64,000 nucleotides of DNA from a virus: the IMG/VR virus record IMGVR_UViG_3300005582_000001, positions 48,931 to 112,930 of that record; one strand, given 5' to 3'. The stretch's first letter is position 1; every line of letters begins with the position of its first letter. Of the stretch, positions 48,801 to 55,586 are shown piece after piece. The position numbers and the translations under genes are program-made. The notes below the pieces were generated by a model. That model was not told the origin of the DNA and did not search any database. It saw only the letters and a program-made list of their open reading frames with translations.

Positions 48801-50805
48801 CAGGCGTCGCAAGTGGGATACCGACAATAGTCGAATAGAGGCCGCGATTTCATCTAGGGTTGCGTCGCTTGGCCTTCCACCAGAAGCAGAGCCTATGGTC
48901 AGAGTCCTGACCGTCCGCGAGGCGCAGCACAACAAGGCGATGGTGCAGAACGGGAAGACCCCGGAGCAGCAGTCAATCGACGAGCCGGAAGCGGTGGCGG
49001 ATAAAAACGCCAGCACTTCCGCGCAAGTGAGTGCGAAACGATCCACGGCAGAGTTCCTGAAGACGCACAAGGACCAAGTGGCGAAGCGGGCCAAGAAGAA
49101 CCCCTCTCCAAAATTCTCCCACGAGGCCGAAGCGGAAGCTGTGGCTCAGAACCGGGCCGCTGCCGATGCGAGGCAAGCCGCCAAGTCCACCGCCGACATC
49201 ACCCAGCAATACCCGTCACTCGCGGAACCGAAGGCGGAAGATTCAGCCGCAACAGAACCGGCACACAAGCAGTACGACATCTACGAAACGCACGCCAGGA
49301 ACCACCCCGACGGCGCGAGGACGATGCACGCCGTGGCCATGCGGGAAGACGGCAAGCGAGGATTCGGGGACACGCTCCACAACACCCACGAAGAGGCGGT
49401 CGCACACATTGAACATGCAAAGGTCGCCGCGAAGAACAAGCAGGAGTGGCAGGCCAAGGTTGCGGCCGACGAAGCAGACAAGGAGAAGGCCAAGGCCGAG
49501 AAAAACGACCTCGGCGGCTACGAAAGCACGCTATCTGCCGCCTCAAGAGGCAAGGCCGTCGAGCATCTCGACAAGCTGGCCAGGCTCGACGGGAAGGATG
49601 CCCGCCTCAAGGACCACGTCAAGCGGCTGGTGGAGGCGGGCGAGGTCACGTCCACCCGAGACGAGGACAAGGTGAAGCCGATGACGCGGACGCAGTTCAA
49701 CCGCGCCGACAACGCCCAACAAGAAGCCCACGAAAAGAAGATGAAAGCGGGCGGCACGAAGACCAACTACCTGCTCGGCGGCTGGAACGTAGGCAAGCTG
49801 GCCCATGACTACGCGAACCATCTGATCGCCAAGAAGGGGGCCGCTGACATCACGAAGCAATACCCGTCACTGGCGGAACCGAAGGCCAAGGAGCCGCACG
49901 AGATGACGTGGCAGGAGATCAAAGGCGGACACGCCAGCGAACGCGCAGCGATTCCGTCTCAAGTGGCGGCGGCGGAGTCCGAGTACGCACAGGCTCGATC
50001 GGGTTTCGACGCGGAGTCGAAAAAATCAATGGACCGCGTCAGGGCGATTTCCGCCAAGGTGAGACGACTGAATCCCACTGGCGACACTGCGGACATCGAC
50101 TCAGACAGCCAGAAGGCCGTTGAAAAGCTCAAGAGCGAATGGGACACGATCTCGAACAGGCTTCGCGATCAGGAAGCACCGCACCGCAGCGATTTTGTTG
50201 CCGCGCGGATGCCGCAAAGCAAGCTCCCATCTGGACAGCACGAACACCGAACTCTTGTGGCCAAGGCCATCTCGGACGGCAAGATCGCATCGCACCCCGA
50301 TTACCCAGAACTATCCGAAAAGGACGAACAGGAACCCGAGATGAACGGCTGGTCCCCCGAGAACCACGTCAAGGTCGCCGCCGACTCGATCCAGAAGCTA
50401 CGCGGCCAAGATGTTCACCGCCTGCTCGACTCAGCACCGCCCGAGGGAATGGAGAAAATGGCGAAGTACATCCTCAAGCACCGGCCAGAACTCGTGGGCG
50501 ACATCCGCGACGCCAAGATCGACATTCAGGACGAGCGAGGGCAACAGTTCAGCCGAGAGGAAGAGACCTGCGAGGGCGCGACCTGCTCGCCGCGCGAAGC
50601 CCTCGTCAAATGTCTCCACGAGTGCCTGAACCACGACGGGCAGGCCGACATCGAACACGAGGACACCGACGGCTCGATTGAGTCGATGATCCCCGCAGAC
50701 CCGAGCCAGCTTGACCGACACGTAGCGGAAACTATAAGAACTTTCGCGGAAGTTTCACCAAAACTGGCGAAGGCGCTGGCGGCATACCAAGGGGGACGAT
50801 CGTGA
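42838..50805 (+). CDS. Giant polyvalent-style phage protein (2655 aa)
   Basis: Single uninterrupted frame with the usual codon bias. Long charged linkers separate short folded units. Features by eye: a duplicated unit at about 100-185 and 205-275 (each has a D/H-x-D-F start and a DDH-x-AL centre); WDEDLHPRGDHGKW at about 358; coiled coils near 1700-1900; and seven copies of an x-QYPSLxEP motif at about 514, 1035, 1431, 1617, 1918, 2122 and 2339, with two vestiges. Q-x-x-[LM]-F pentads occur near 324 and 1237-1248. No enzyme motif recognised. Length and style suggest an internal virion protein injected with DNA or a large scaffold. Confidence 0.8.
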   Translation: MPADFLEALAVAAAHYLPEHEFSAMPADLPQTKYTGNKPYTGKLPTGTVGRKVALPPPPLIHGTDAAGYRTSFAPTGGATKAAADPYTGTFGPKPPPPPEMVRLKEPSHSDFQVPFPADAHREHLSGLASIAKSNPAALHRDDHAALLRHFSTQANRFSDRVKRGEKVWQGEADHFQDASRSLSNHMTRQQQFSRRSTPEEIAANEAEPTHIRRLKMPDHKDFHSGYSYGETFHGHVNDMADLAVADPSRIHPDDHPALHHYFGKNLHIKRMGQASKILREHAAKSAESAKKPSPQKPNYRVTFSREETATEFARKAKPAAGQKSMFGDDDDEPSAPAPAPAAQAITPTKAGAGDWDEDLHPRGDHGKWALAESHEPQPNHIHADVRDHEGETMGYLSHPHDGTTNGIRAAHAEAKEGLTSAGHDWSSPHTRWGATDHTGEPRHHISHDGQQLTDVADPRNAQRGPGGFEAPPKKARPAPYPKAPEREDRKAERESAFYPKQAAEPAIPADLAEKYPSLVEPHAAAPEPEQHWYGMHNRPPAIGAIPKGNYDHKPHDEFRHGQISYGRPLTEKEQYDYELTPIRNDSEIPALARGVAERMGPYVAKYLAPGAEKLLNGFLRHGQSAKDLGHVDPEKIKAELRKQHGSTESTPSVAAQEEAPVGKPASDAQEGASDGRESVSNDTLFKRSGQQFEEIQKSLGITKPQMGQQGADAVRKALASRVGGPVIAEMLKVHEHSPDAFARHGFATGTEAYRDSLSGKFSKEQLLDASRFAAGHENGDMSRFVRDSIRGATATDGGVSAEDHARAHQAGSLDRLAKSQGADEAKATKRQADDLMVPSPPASGDANHGSPASSEADSEWNHQHSDQEKGYREQERTFSEVMNDPSKSSLRDLTLAYGQGTHLMRHWDRRAERGEITAQQRDDHNDGMRRELDHISSLQRDYINGRKAAPADDMSRAEKIAEEAYHSKTPLESVARNMGLTKSEWHDERAAASKLHGELSQYDGEPAQPSKARAKAMASQQAKQAAEPLPADIAEKYPSLVEPKPSHKHIPLYQNPPKREGDLEVDHDPDYHVTRHADRLNDAITDAKESGGIDAPSIQSRHRIAKGLSPDEMTRLGEHLGIEDTSPRGVQEHIQAQLEDAISQHGQNTYAAAGSNPGNRPDDSSGAERRVKAAAAKLVELDDKPFSPYWQDKRSEAKKELAAAKDEMNRSTNAARDSKPEAAKPFRPEAVPGQQMGMFGEERSGQKQLFNVVKPKRGDKPQAVAPSELERIGDEIDARQAERQPLPGQKSIAEPEDQEDEKTFPSQSEVDFAKTLAQKHGSPVSPVTSASGRHELASRFSNMLERAAGKSTDELELEQILSAAKGKTDESRVAWAIANNPHSSDAVFEKAKANEAMREMSPDSAISHLDARRAELRKNRGLAAPSQSIEEQYPSLKEPPAGDIAKRVSNDEFADGDWDQAHSGLASEIVQSKMVQGMKGIEGREYGMREHSPGKWQMVSRPGKTAEQIKRDKPSTQREADEAVVSSNMRSNLFDEMRDEKTQSDRKEKVSKWRGQYADSPRENIASGDIARHDWEKAIQNGVAPARLSEMVEDAIRSGALDAGVGKHLKEKFSVEEQYPSLKEPAAPEGADESHYRDNLKDIKKHAATAKAVANSGVNAGHSVQKMMSDFRDNGMMEGDARRTILDAFDRTGVPVNHGDAKTAEPASVDHKEAELLRQQIAKLEGHAEKLDKGAASLKAKEYKPNSGRITKLDQFGEEVGTQSIGDVNERRRSRSIDLSSHQSQENRELVAKLKGKLAATEKRIERDAPYQDDGKTEDELMGEWLKETHPELANKSPKAEPPTSGRENNAKIIRAEKKISDLRQEKARLAPGLKIPHKASEAELGIAALDARIAKAQKSLDQVKAESGFKSAPDITDQYPSLKEPEAVAKQPHEMTKDEYVRQLPEGEEYQRHAKEWAAISGDKELRRLSRQQEEHGWEKPPTYSDRRRKWDTDNSRIEAAISSRVASLGLPPEAEPMVRVLTVREAQHNKAMVQNGKTPEQQSIDEPEAVADKNASTSAQVSAKRSTAEFLKTHKDQVAKRAKKNPSPKFSHEAEAEAVAQNRAAADARQAAKSTADITQQYPSLAEPKAEDSAATEPAHKQYDIYETHARNHPDGARTMHAVAMREDGKRGFGDTLHNTHEEAVAHIEHAKVAAKNKQEWQAKVAADEADKEKAKAEKNDLGGYESTLSAASRGKAVEHLDKLARLDGKDARLKDHVKRLVEAGEVTSTRDEDKVKPMTRTQFNRADNAQQEAHEKKMKAGGTKTNYLLGGWNVGKLAHDYANHLIAKKGAADITKQYPSLAEPKAKEPHEMTWQEIKGGHASERAAIPSQVAAAESEYAQARSGFDAESKKSMDRVRAISAKVRRLNPTGDTADIDSDSQKAVEKLKSEWDTISNRLRDQEAPHRSDFVAARMPQSKLPSGQHEHRTLVAKAISDGKIASHPDYPELSEKDEQEPEMNGWSPENHVKVAADSIQKLRGQDVHRLLDSAPPEGMEKMAKYILKHRPELVGDIRDAKIDIQDERGQQFSREEETCEGATCSPREALVKCLHECLNHDGQADIEHEDTDGSIESMIPADPSQLDRHVAETIRTFAEVSPKLAKALAAYQGGRS
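44378..49881 (+). repeat. Seven dispersed copies of an EQYPSLxEP-coding element
   Basis: The DNA core TACCCGTCG[CT]T or TACCCGTCACT is nearly invariant in all seven copies (start points near 44383, 45946, 47134, 47693, 48595, 49207, 49858) while the flanking sequence differs. Copies lie 0.6-1.6 kb apart at linker positions of the giant protein. Confidence 0.75.
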
Positions 50806-51398
50806 CTCGAAAGGAAACCGCGATCTACGTCACGGGGCTGCTGCTGGCGTGCGGGCTAATCTGGATGGGATCGTTGCCGATCGTCCCGCCAGCACCCGAG
50901 AGTGTCGTCGCGCCGCAGTTGTCACCGGCCCCTGCCCCAGCCATCGACGAGGCTCAGGCCGAAGCCGATCGCGATCCGTGGGAGGACGAGCCGGGAGGCG
51001 ACGCCCTGCCCTACGGCGCATCCGCGTCGCGGGGCAACGCTTGGGCCAAGGCTCGCGACGCCTACCGCAAAACGCACCCGACGTGCGCGGCGTGTGGTTG
51101 CTCGGGGTCGATCGCGATCCACCACGTCAGGCCCTGGCATCTGTGTGAGGCTGAAGAAGACCAGTGGATGAGGACCGATCCAGCGAATCTCGTTGCGCTC
51201 TGCACCTGCAACGGATCAGATGGCAGCGGAAAGCACAACTGCCACTGGATCCACGGCCACCTCGCTATGAACTGGAAGGCCAGCAATCCCAACGTGCGGG
51301 CCGACGCCGAACGATTCCGCCAAGCCCGCATTGCAGCCGCCCGTCAACTCGAACTCGAAAAGAATCCCGATGCCAGCGATCCCCGAAACTGCGAGTAA
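50802..51398 (+). CDS. Membrane-anchored HNH endonuclease
   Basis: 198 aa from a GTG overlapping the giant gene's stop. AIYVTGLLLACGLIWMGSLP at 7-26 is one transmembrane segment; a Pro/Ala-rich linker leads to the nuclease: THPTCAACGCSGSIAIHHVR (zinc pair and catalytic HH), DPANLVALC (Asn) and GKHNCHWIHGH (His). HNH enzymes of this position often help packaging or homing. The membrane anchor is unusual and could place the nuclease at the entry site of incoming DNA. Confidence 0.82.
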   Translation: MTRKETAIYVTGLLLACGLIWMGSLPIVPPAPESVVAPQLSPAPAPAIDEAQAEADRDPWEDEPGGDALPYGASASRGNAWAKARDAYRKTHPTCAACGCSGSIAIHHVRPWHLCEAEEDQWMRTDPANLVALCTCNGSDGSGKHNCHWIHGHLAMNWKASNPNVRADAERFRQARIAAARQLELEKNPDASDPRNCE

Positions 51399-51585
51399 GC
51401 CGATCCCCAATCCCGGCTCCAAGGAAGCCATCGAGCAAAATTGCTCGTGTGCAGTCCTCGATAACGGCCACGGGCGAGGCTGCGGGCGCTTCGACGAACA
51501 CGGGAAGCCGCTGTTCTGGATTACGTGGGAATGCCCGCTCCACTCACCGAAACCACCCGCCAAAAGCGAGGCCGCCCCTGTTTGA
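51370..51585 (+). CDS. Small Cys-containing phage protein (PNPGSKEA type)
   Basis: 71 aa from the ATG at 51370, inside the end of the HNH gene. IPNPGSKEAIEQNCSCAVLD and ITWECPLH match a small protein that recurs in phages of many bacteria; its function is unknown. Cys pairs suggest metal binding. Confidence 0.75.
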   Translation: MPAIPETASKPIPNPGSKEAIEQNCSCAVLDNGHGRGCGRFDEHGKPLFWITWECPLHSPKPPAKSEAAPV

Positions 51586-51586
51586 A

Positions 51587-52066
51587 TTGTGGTTCTACAA
51601 GGCCCAGTTCGGCACCTGGCAGGACAAGTTCATCTCGTGGTGGACGGTCGGCCCGTACTCGCATGTGGAACTCGTGTTTCCCGACGGCCGCTGCTTCTCG
51701 TCCAGCCCGCGCGATGACGGCGTCAGGGTGACGCGCATCCCGCCGTCAGATCACTGGACGGTGGTGAAGTTGCCGCAGATGCCCACCAGCCCGGCAGGCG
51801 CTCTCGCCGTGTCGCTGGAGTGCGCCCGATTCATCGGGCGGGGCTACGACTGGCTAGGCTGCTTCGGCTGCTGGACGGGCGTCTCCAGCGTCCACGACGG
51901 CAACCGCTGGTACTGCTCCGAGATCGTGATTCACATGCTCAATCGGTTCGCCGTCGGCCCGGCGATCCCCGAGCGACTGAATCCCAACAGGCTGTTCGAT
52001 CACTTGGCGACAGCAGGTCTTCGCGCCTCAAACCCGTCGGCCAGCACCTGCGCGACGCGCGACTGA
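51587..52066 (+). CDS. NlpC/P60-like permuted papain-fold protein
   Basis: About 159 aa. The start is uncertain: TTG at 51587, or CTG at 51578 which has GAGG six bases upstream. WTVGPYSHVELVFPDG gives a catalytic His-like SH and later NRWYCSEIVIHM the Cys, in the His-before-Cys order of permuted NlpC/P60 or YiiX-like enzymes. It could cleave peptidoglycan cross-bridges or lipids/amide bonds. The 3' end overlaps the convergent LPD29 gene by 67 bases. Confidence 0.7.
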   Translation: MWFYKAQFGTWQDKFISWWTVGPYSHVELVFPDGRCFSSSPRDDGVRVTRIPPSDHWTVVKLPQMPTSPAGALAVSLECARFIGRGYDWLGCFGCWTGVSSVHDGNRWYCSEIVIHMLNRFAVGPAIPERLNPNRLFDHLATAGLRASNPSASTCATRD

Positions 52067-52626
52067 ATCTCGCGATCCCGCAGCGCGAACTCGCCGTCGA
52101 GGATGCAGTTGTAGACGCCGCCCGAGAGATCGACTTCCTCGCCCCGTTCGGCCGAGACCGACAGGATCGCCTCGGCCCATGCCTCGGCCGGGATGTATTG
52201 GTTCGCGAACACATAGGTTGCACCGCCACGGACCAGCACGGCACCGGGTTGCGGGCAGTCTGTCGCGAACTCAGGCACGGCACCACGTTGACCGCGCGTT
52301 CCCTTGCAGGACGCCGGGGCAATCCGCCCGTCCGGCAGCAGCCAGCCCTCGGAACTGTATTCCATGTCGATCGAGCCATCGAAGCCGCCGAACTTGTAGC
52401 AGCGCGTGATCGCCTCAACGCTGTCCTGCATTGGGAAGCCGTCCCAATGGATGTTGACCGAGTTGTAGTCACTTGTGACAGAAAACTTGACGCCGGGGAA
52501 TTCACTGGCGAGGCGAGCCTTGACCAACTTGCCCACGTCCTTGGCACTGATGTGAGCGCAGCCGTCGCCGTCTCGGGAATCGCGGGCGGCTTTGATGATC
52601 TTGGTGATGGCGGGCGAGGGTTTCAT
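52000..52626 (-). CDS. LPD29-type domain protein
   Basis: 208 aa from the ATG at 52626; upstream in-frame starts lie in another gene. GKLVKARLASEFPGVKFSVT and VNIHWDGFPMQDSVEAITRC match the large polyvalent protein-associated domain 29 as I know it. A second half (VFANQYIPAEAWAEAILSVS) is alpha/beta. LPD domains occur in phage and conjugative polyvalent proteins thought to counter host defences; a specific role is unknown. Confidence 0.7.
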   Translation of the reverse strand: MKPSPAITKIIKAARDSRDGDGCAHISAKDVGKLVKARLASEFPGVKFSVTSDYNSVNIHWDGFPMQDSVEAITRCYKFGGFDGSIDMEYSSEGWLLPDGRIAPASCKGTRGQRGAVPEFATDCPQPGAVLVRGGATYVFANQYIPAEAWAEAILSVSAERGEEVDLSGGVYNCILDGEFALRDREIQSRVAQVLADGFEARRPAVAK

Positions 52627-52669
52627 GGTTCGTTTCGTTGTTGGTGGGCCGGTAATCATGGCGACACGC

Positions 52670-52840
52670 TCAAGCGGAGAGCAGATTCTCAAGTCGTTCC
52701 GCCCAGTAGGTCGCTTCAGGGTCGGTGAACCCCCGCTTGGCAATGCGGAAGATTTCGCACAGCGTGGACGAGACTGGAATCGTTTGCGGCGTCAACTCGG
52801 CGAGTTCAATGGCGGCTTCGAGTCGTTCGATGGGTGGCAT
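52670..52840 (-). CDS. 56-aa hypothetical protein
   Basis: ATG at 52840 with the leader AACGAAACGAACC shared with the LPD29 gene. MPPIERLEAAIELAELTPQT starts a helical protein ending AERLENLLSA, stop at 52670. The matching leader and the clean fit between neighbours support a real small gene. Confidence 0.65.
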   Translation of the reverse strand: MPPIERLEAAIELAELTPQTIPVSSTLCEIFRIAKRGFTDPEATYWAERLENLLSA

Positions 52841-52887
52841 GGTTCGTTTCGTTCTTTGGGGTAGTGTTGGGATTGCACTGGCCGGGA

Positions 52888-53163
52888 TCAGGCGGACGCT
52901 ATCGCGGCCTCAGTAGCGCGGGCGTTCTCGACAGCCGACTCGAATCCCGTCCAGTCCACGTCGAGAGATTGCAGCGAGTCCCACGCTGGTTCCTGACCTT
53001 CGGCGTGGACAAGAACTTGCGGCCATTCGCGGATGGCACCGTCAGCAGTCAGCGTCAATTCACCGAGTGTGTCGCGACCGTTCGTCGCGTCTTCGACGAG
53101 CAGCCCGAGAGAGACGGTCGTTGAATCGACAGTCACCAGCAGCGATTTCCAATTGATCTTCAT
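52888..53163 (-). CDS. Hypothetical protein
   Basis: 91 aa. MKINWKSLLVTVDSTTVSLG starts a small alpha/beta protein ending in an Ala-rich helix. It is preceded by a full copy of the leader module with AAGGGGAACGAAG before ATG. Not recognised. Confidence 0.65.
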   Translation of the reverse strand: MKINWKSLLVTVDSTTVSLGLLVEDATNGRDTLGELTLTADGAIREWPQVLVHAEGQEPAWDSLQSLDVDWTGFESAVENARATEAAIASA

Positions 53164-53240
53164 CTTCGTTCCCCTTGTTTGAGTTTCGTTCCGTCACCAC
53201 CAAGTGATACCCAAGGCCACCGCGTTGTTAGCGCGAAATC
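53164..53240 (-). repeat. Leader module copy A
   Basis: Minus strand: GATTTCGCGCTAACAAC, then GGTGGCC, GGGTATCAC and GAAACTCAAACAAGGGGAAC ending at the ATG. The first bases also encode the end of the upstream gene (ISR, stop). The same succession recurs in copies B and C. Confidence 0.75.
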
Positions 53241-53449
53241 TCTACCGGCATCACTTCCGACCAAGTGATGTCACCGCCCGAGTTTGGAGCCTCGGTTGAG
53301 GAGATGAACACAGCCTGACGGTTGCCGAAATCGTCGTACTGGAAGCCTCGATAACGATTCTTGATGCCCCGCACTGGCAGGCGAACCGCTCCGGTGATTC
53401 GCAGGACCATCTCGAAGTCTTCTCGGCTGGATGTTGTGGTCATTTTCAT
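53228..53449 (-). CDS. Hypothetical protein
   Basis: 73 aa; two close ATGs (MKMTTTSS). FEMVLRITGAVRLPVRGIKN suggests a beta-rich small domain; ends VEISR with the stop inside module copy A. Leader ACTCAAACAAGGGAAC. Not recognised. Confidence 0.6.
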   Translation of the reverse strand: MKMTTTSSREDFEMVLRITGAVRLPVRGIKNRYRGFQYDDFGNRQAVFISSTEAPNSGGDITWSEVMPVEISR

Positions 53450-53481
53450 GTTCCCTTGTTTGAGTTTCGTTGCGTGCGGAG

Positions 53482-53685
53482 TTACTCGCGAATAGTCGCG
53501 CCGAGTTTTTTGGCGTTGCGGTAGTAGTCGCCATTTCCAAACACGGCATCAGTGACATCGTCGTCATCCATGTCGGGATGCAGCGCCTGCACCTGTTCGC
53601 ACAGTTCCACAAATTCTGCCAAATCAGCCTCGGTTGCTTCGTTGCCGAGATGCTCTGTGTCCATGTTGCGGAAGTCAGTCGTCAT
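53482..53685 (-). CDS. Hypothetical acidic protein
   Basis: 67 aa from the ATG at 53685 after ACTCAAACGGGGAACGAAA. Very acidic (HPDMDDDDVTDAVFGNGDYY). Preceded by leader module copy B. Acidic DNA-mimic behaviour is conceivable but unsupported. Confidence 0.6.
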   Translation of the reverse strand: MTTDFRNMDTEHLGNEATEADLAEFVELCEQVQALHPDMDDDDVTDAVFGNGDYYRNAKKLGATIRE

Positions 53686-53762
53686 TTTCGTTCCCCGTTT
53701 GAGTGTCGTTTCCGTTGCCACCCAGTGATACCCACGGCCACTGAGTTGTTAGCGCGAAATCT
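53686..53762 (-). repeat. Leader module copy B
   Basis: Minus strand: GATTTCGCGCTAACAACTC, AGTGGCC, GGGTATCACTGGGTGGCAAC, GGAAACGACACTCAAACGG, GGAACGAAA then ATG. It is nearly identical to copy C and close to copy A. Confidence 0.75.
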
Positions 53763-53786
53763 GGCAGAAAATCGGTTAGTCCGAAA

Positions 53787-54095
53787 TCAGACGAACCGAT
53801 CAACCTGCGCGGCATCGAACCCGGCCCGCTTGGCGACGGCCCATGCGGCATCAATGGGCAGGTCCGTTTCCGTCGGCACGTCCGCATCGGGGTCGAACTC
53901 ACCGCCGAGGGCTGCGATGGCGTCGATCATGGCTTGATTCGCGTCGTAGAAGTCGTGGGAGGCGCAGCAGCCCGAATACTCGGGCGTCAGGTTGTGCCGC
54001 CGAATCTCGGCCAACTCCTCGGGCTGACACCACTCACTGAGGATGCGGCTGAACTCGCGGGCCAGATCGACCGCCTCGATTGTTGTGTCCGTCAT
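53787..54095 (-). CDS. Hypothetical protein
   Basis: 102 aa with GGAG seven bases before the ATG. EAVDLAREFSRILSEWCQPE and DAAWAVAKRAGFDAAQVDRF suggest a helical protein. Stop lies 24 bases before module copy B. Follows the HTH gene closely. Confidence 0.6.
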   Translation of the reverse strand: MTDTTIEAVDLAREFSRILSEWCQPEELAEIRRHNLTPEYSGCCASHDFYDANQAMIDAIAALGGEFDPDADVPTETDLPIDAAWAVAKRAGFDAAQVDRFV

Positions 54096-54098
54096 GAC

Positions 54099-54347
54099 TT
54101 ACTCCATCAGTTGTTTGATTGTCTTCAGCGGCGCGACCACGCGCCACCGCTTGAGGCCATACGGCTCGACCACGCAGCGCAGATCGAAGCCGATGGCTGT
54201 CAGCCGCTCCATGTCTCGGCGAACGGTCTTGAAATCGCAGCCGCGAGCCGTGGCCATCTGCTCGATGGACTGGCCGCGCCCCCGTAGCAGCGCGAGGATC
54301 GTGAACAGTTGCCGCCAGTGTGCGGCGATAGTCGGTGCCTTGGGCAT
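54099..54347 (-). CDS. Winged-helix regulator, DeoR/WYL-N type
   Basis: 82 aa. RQLFTILALLRGRGQSIEQM followed by ARGCDFKTVRRDMERLTAIG is the N-terminal HTH of DeoR- and WYL-type regulators, here without an effector domain. Probably a local repressor of the small-gene block. Confidence 0.75.
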   Translation of the reverse strand: MPKAPTIAAHWRQLFTILALLRGRGQSIEQMATARGCDFKTVRRDMERLTAIGFDLRCVVEPYGLKRWRVVAPLKTIKQLME

Positions 54348-54386
54348 TACTTGCGACTCCCGTAGTGAAGCGAACCGTTAGTTGTG

Positions 54387-54980
54387 TTACGCAGCGTCCG
54401 TCTCAGGGGACATCAGCACGTCGATGCTCGTATCACCGTTGCAGATACTGTAGATCGGGTCGCCGTCCGTGTAGTGAGGCTCGCCCTCGACGACAGCCTC
54501 GATCAGGATCGCCGCGGCGACGACAGTCTGCTCCGCAGTCAGGCCCATGTCGCGCGCCGATCCCGCGCGGTCGCAGTCCCACCATCCGGCTGACATCCAC
54601 TCGTCGGCCGAGTCGGCGTCGAAATCGGCATCCAGCCAGCCTTGTGCGGCGTCGCGAGCCACGCCGCCCGTGAATGCGTCGCCATGTCGGCTGACGGCCG
54701 CGATCATCTCGATCAGGGACGCGGGGAGCAGCTCCTCCTCGTCGCCCGTCGTCTCCGGCAGCAGGCCGTTCCACGACTCGAACGGAGTCGGGCCGCCCTC
54801 GTCGATCTCACAGCGGGTGATCGAGAGCGTCAGGTCGCTGCGGTCGTAGGATCGGCAGTAGAGATATCCGTCGTCTGCGTGACAGTAGCTGATCTCGACC
54901 GTTTGTTCGCCATCCTGAGGGAGCATGTGGTAGGTCAGTTTTTCGGCCTGTTCCAGCGTCTTCGTGTTGCTCGTCATCAT
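54387..54980 (-). CDS. Hypothetical acidic protein
   Basis: 197 aa from the ATG at 54980 after GAGGGAACACGAAC. KLTYHMLPQDGEQTVEISYC begins a beta-rich half; GWLDADFDADSADEWMSAGW marks a conserved-looking acidic middle. Upstream lies one of two identical GC hairpins. Not recognised. Confidence 0.65.
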   Translation of the reverse strand: MMTSNTKTLEQAEKLTYHMLPQDGEQTVEISYCHADDGYLYCRSYDRSDLTLSITRCEIDEGGPTPFESWNGLLPETTGDEEELLPASLIEMIAAVSRHGDAFTGGVARDAAQGWLDADFDADSADEWMSAGWWDCDRAGSARDMGLTAEQTVVAAAILIEAVVEGEPHYTDGDPIYSICNGDTSIDVLMSPETDAA

Positions 54981-55009
54981 GTTCGTGTTCCCTCGTTCGT
55001 GTTTCACTG

Positions 55010-55033
55010 GCCCGCCGCGATGTTGCGGCGGGC
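55010..55033. repeat. Repeated intergenic hairpin, copy 1
   Basis: GCCCGCCGC-GATGTT-GCGGCGGGC, a perfect 9-bp stem, in the gap ahead of the 197-aa gene. Identical to the hairpin at 55260-55283, together with about ten flanking bases. No U tract. Confidence 0.75.
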
Positions 55034-55048
55034 TGCTTGGTTGGTCAC

Positions 55049-55231
55049 TCAGTACGTCACCCATCCGACGTGGGGGATCAGCACAGCGCACAGCTTGTTG
55101 CTGTATTGCACCCACCCGACGTTTCGCACGAGGAAGAACCCGTCACCGTTGTCGTTTGTGGTGTGCATCCCGTCGATGATGTACTTGCCGTTCTGAGTCG
55201 TGGTTGGCGTTTCGAGCATCGTCTTCGTCAT
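55049..55231 (-). CDS. Small hypothetical protein
   Basis: 60 aa after ACAAGGGGAACGAAA. KYIIDGMHTTNDNGDGFFLV and GWVQYSNKLCAVLIPHVGWV suggest a compact beta protein. Lies between the two identical hairpins, so it looks like a movable cassette. Confidence 0.6.
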   Translation of the reverse strand: MTKTMLETPTTTQNGKYIIDGMHTTNDNGDGFFLVRNVGWVQYSNKLCAVLIPHVGWVTY

Positions 55232-55259
55232 TTTCGTTCCCCTTGTTCGTGTGTCACTG

Positions 55260-55283
55260 GCCCGCCGCGATGTTGCGGCGGGC
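55260..55283. repeat. Repeated intergenic hairpin, copy 2
   Basis: Same GCCCGCCGC/GCGGCGGGC hairpin as at 55010, again between two small genes. Confidence 0.75.
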
Positions 55284-55292
55284 TTTGGTTCT

Positions 55293-55511
55293 TCACTCCG
55301 TCGTGACGTGAATCACGTCGCGGTCGTGTTCGACGCTGATGATTGTCCCGAGTACAAATTCTGAACACTCCTCAGTGATTTCATGTGAGTCAGTGCCTGA
55401 TGCAATGACCGATGTTGTGTAGACGGTCCCTACGTTGTTTCCGTCTTCGTCCGTAACCACGAGTCCGGGTCGCGTTGGATGTTCCATATTTGAGATCGTG
55501 TAGCTCATCAT
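55293..55511 (-). CDS. Small hypothetical protein
   Basis: 72 aa (tandem ATGs at 55511/55508) after CAAACAGGGACACGAAA. PGLVVTDEDGNNVGTVYTTS and SEFVLGTIISVEHDRDVIHV form a small beta barrel-like protein. Preceded by diverged module copy E. Confidence 0.6.
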   Translation of the reverse strand: MMSYTISNMEHPTRPGLVVTDEDGNNVGTVYTTSVIASGTDSHEITEECSEFVLGTIISVEHDRDVIHVTTE

Positions 55512-55586
55512 TTTCGTGTCCCTGTTTGTGTTTCGTTCGTCCGATGGCACGTGATATTCGCCAAAGTCGGCTTGTCAGCGCGGAAT
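55512..55586 (-). repeat. Leader module, diverged copy E
   Basis: Minus strand ATTCCGCGCTGACAAG stands where copies A-C have ATTTCGCGCTAACAAC, followed by GAACGAAACACAAACAGGGA. The upstream gene again ends within it (IPR, stop instead of ISR, stop). Confidence 0.55.
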
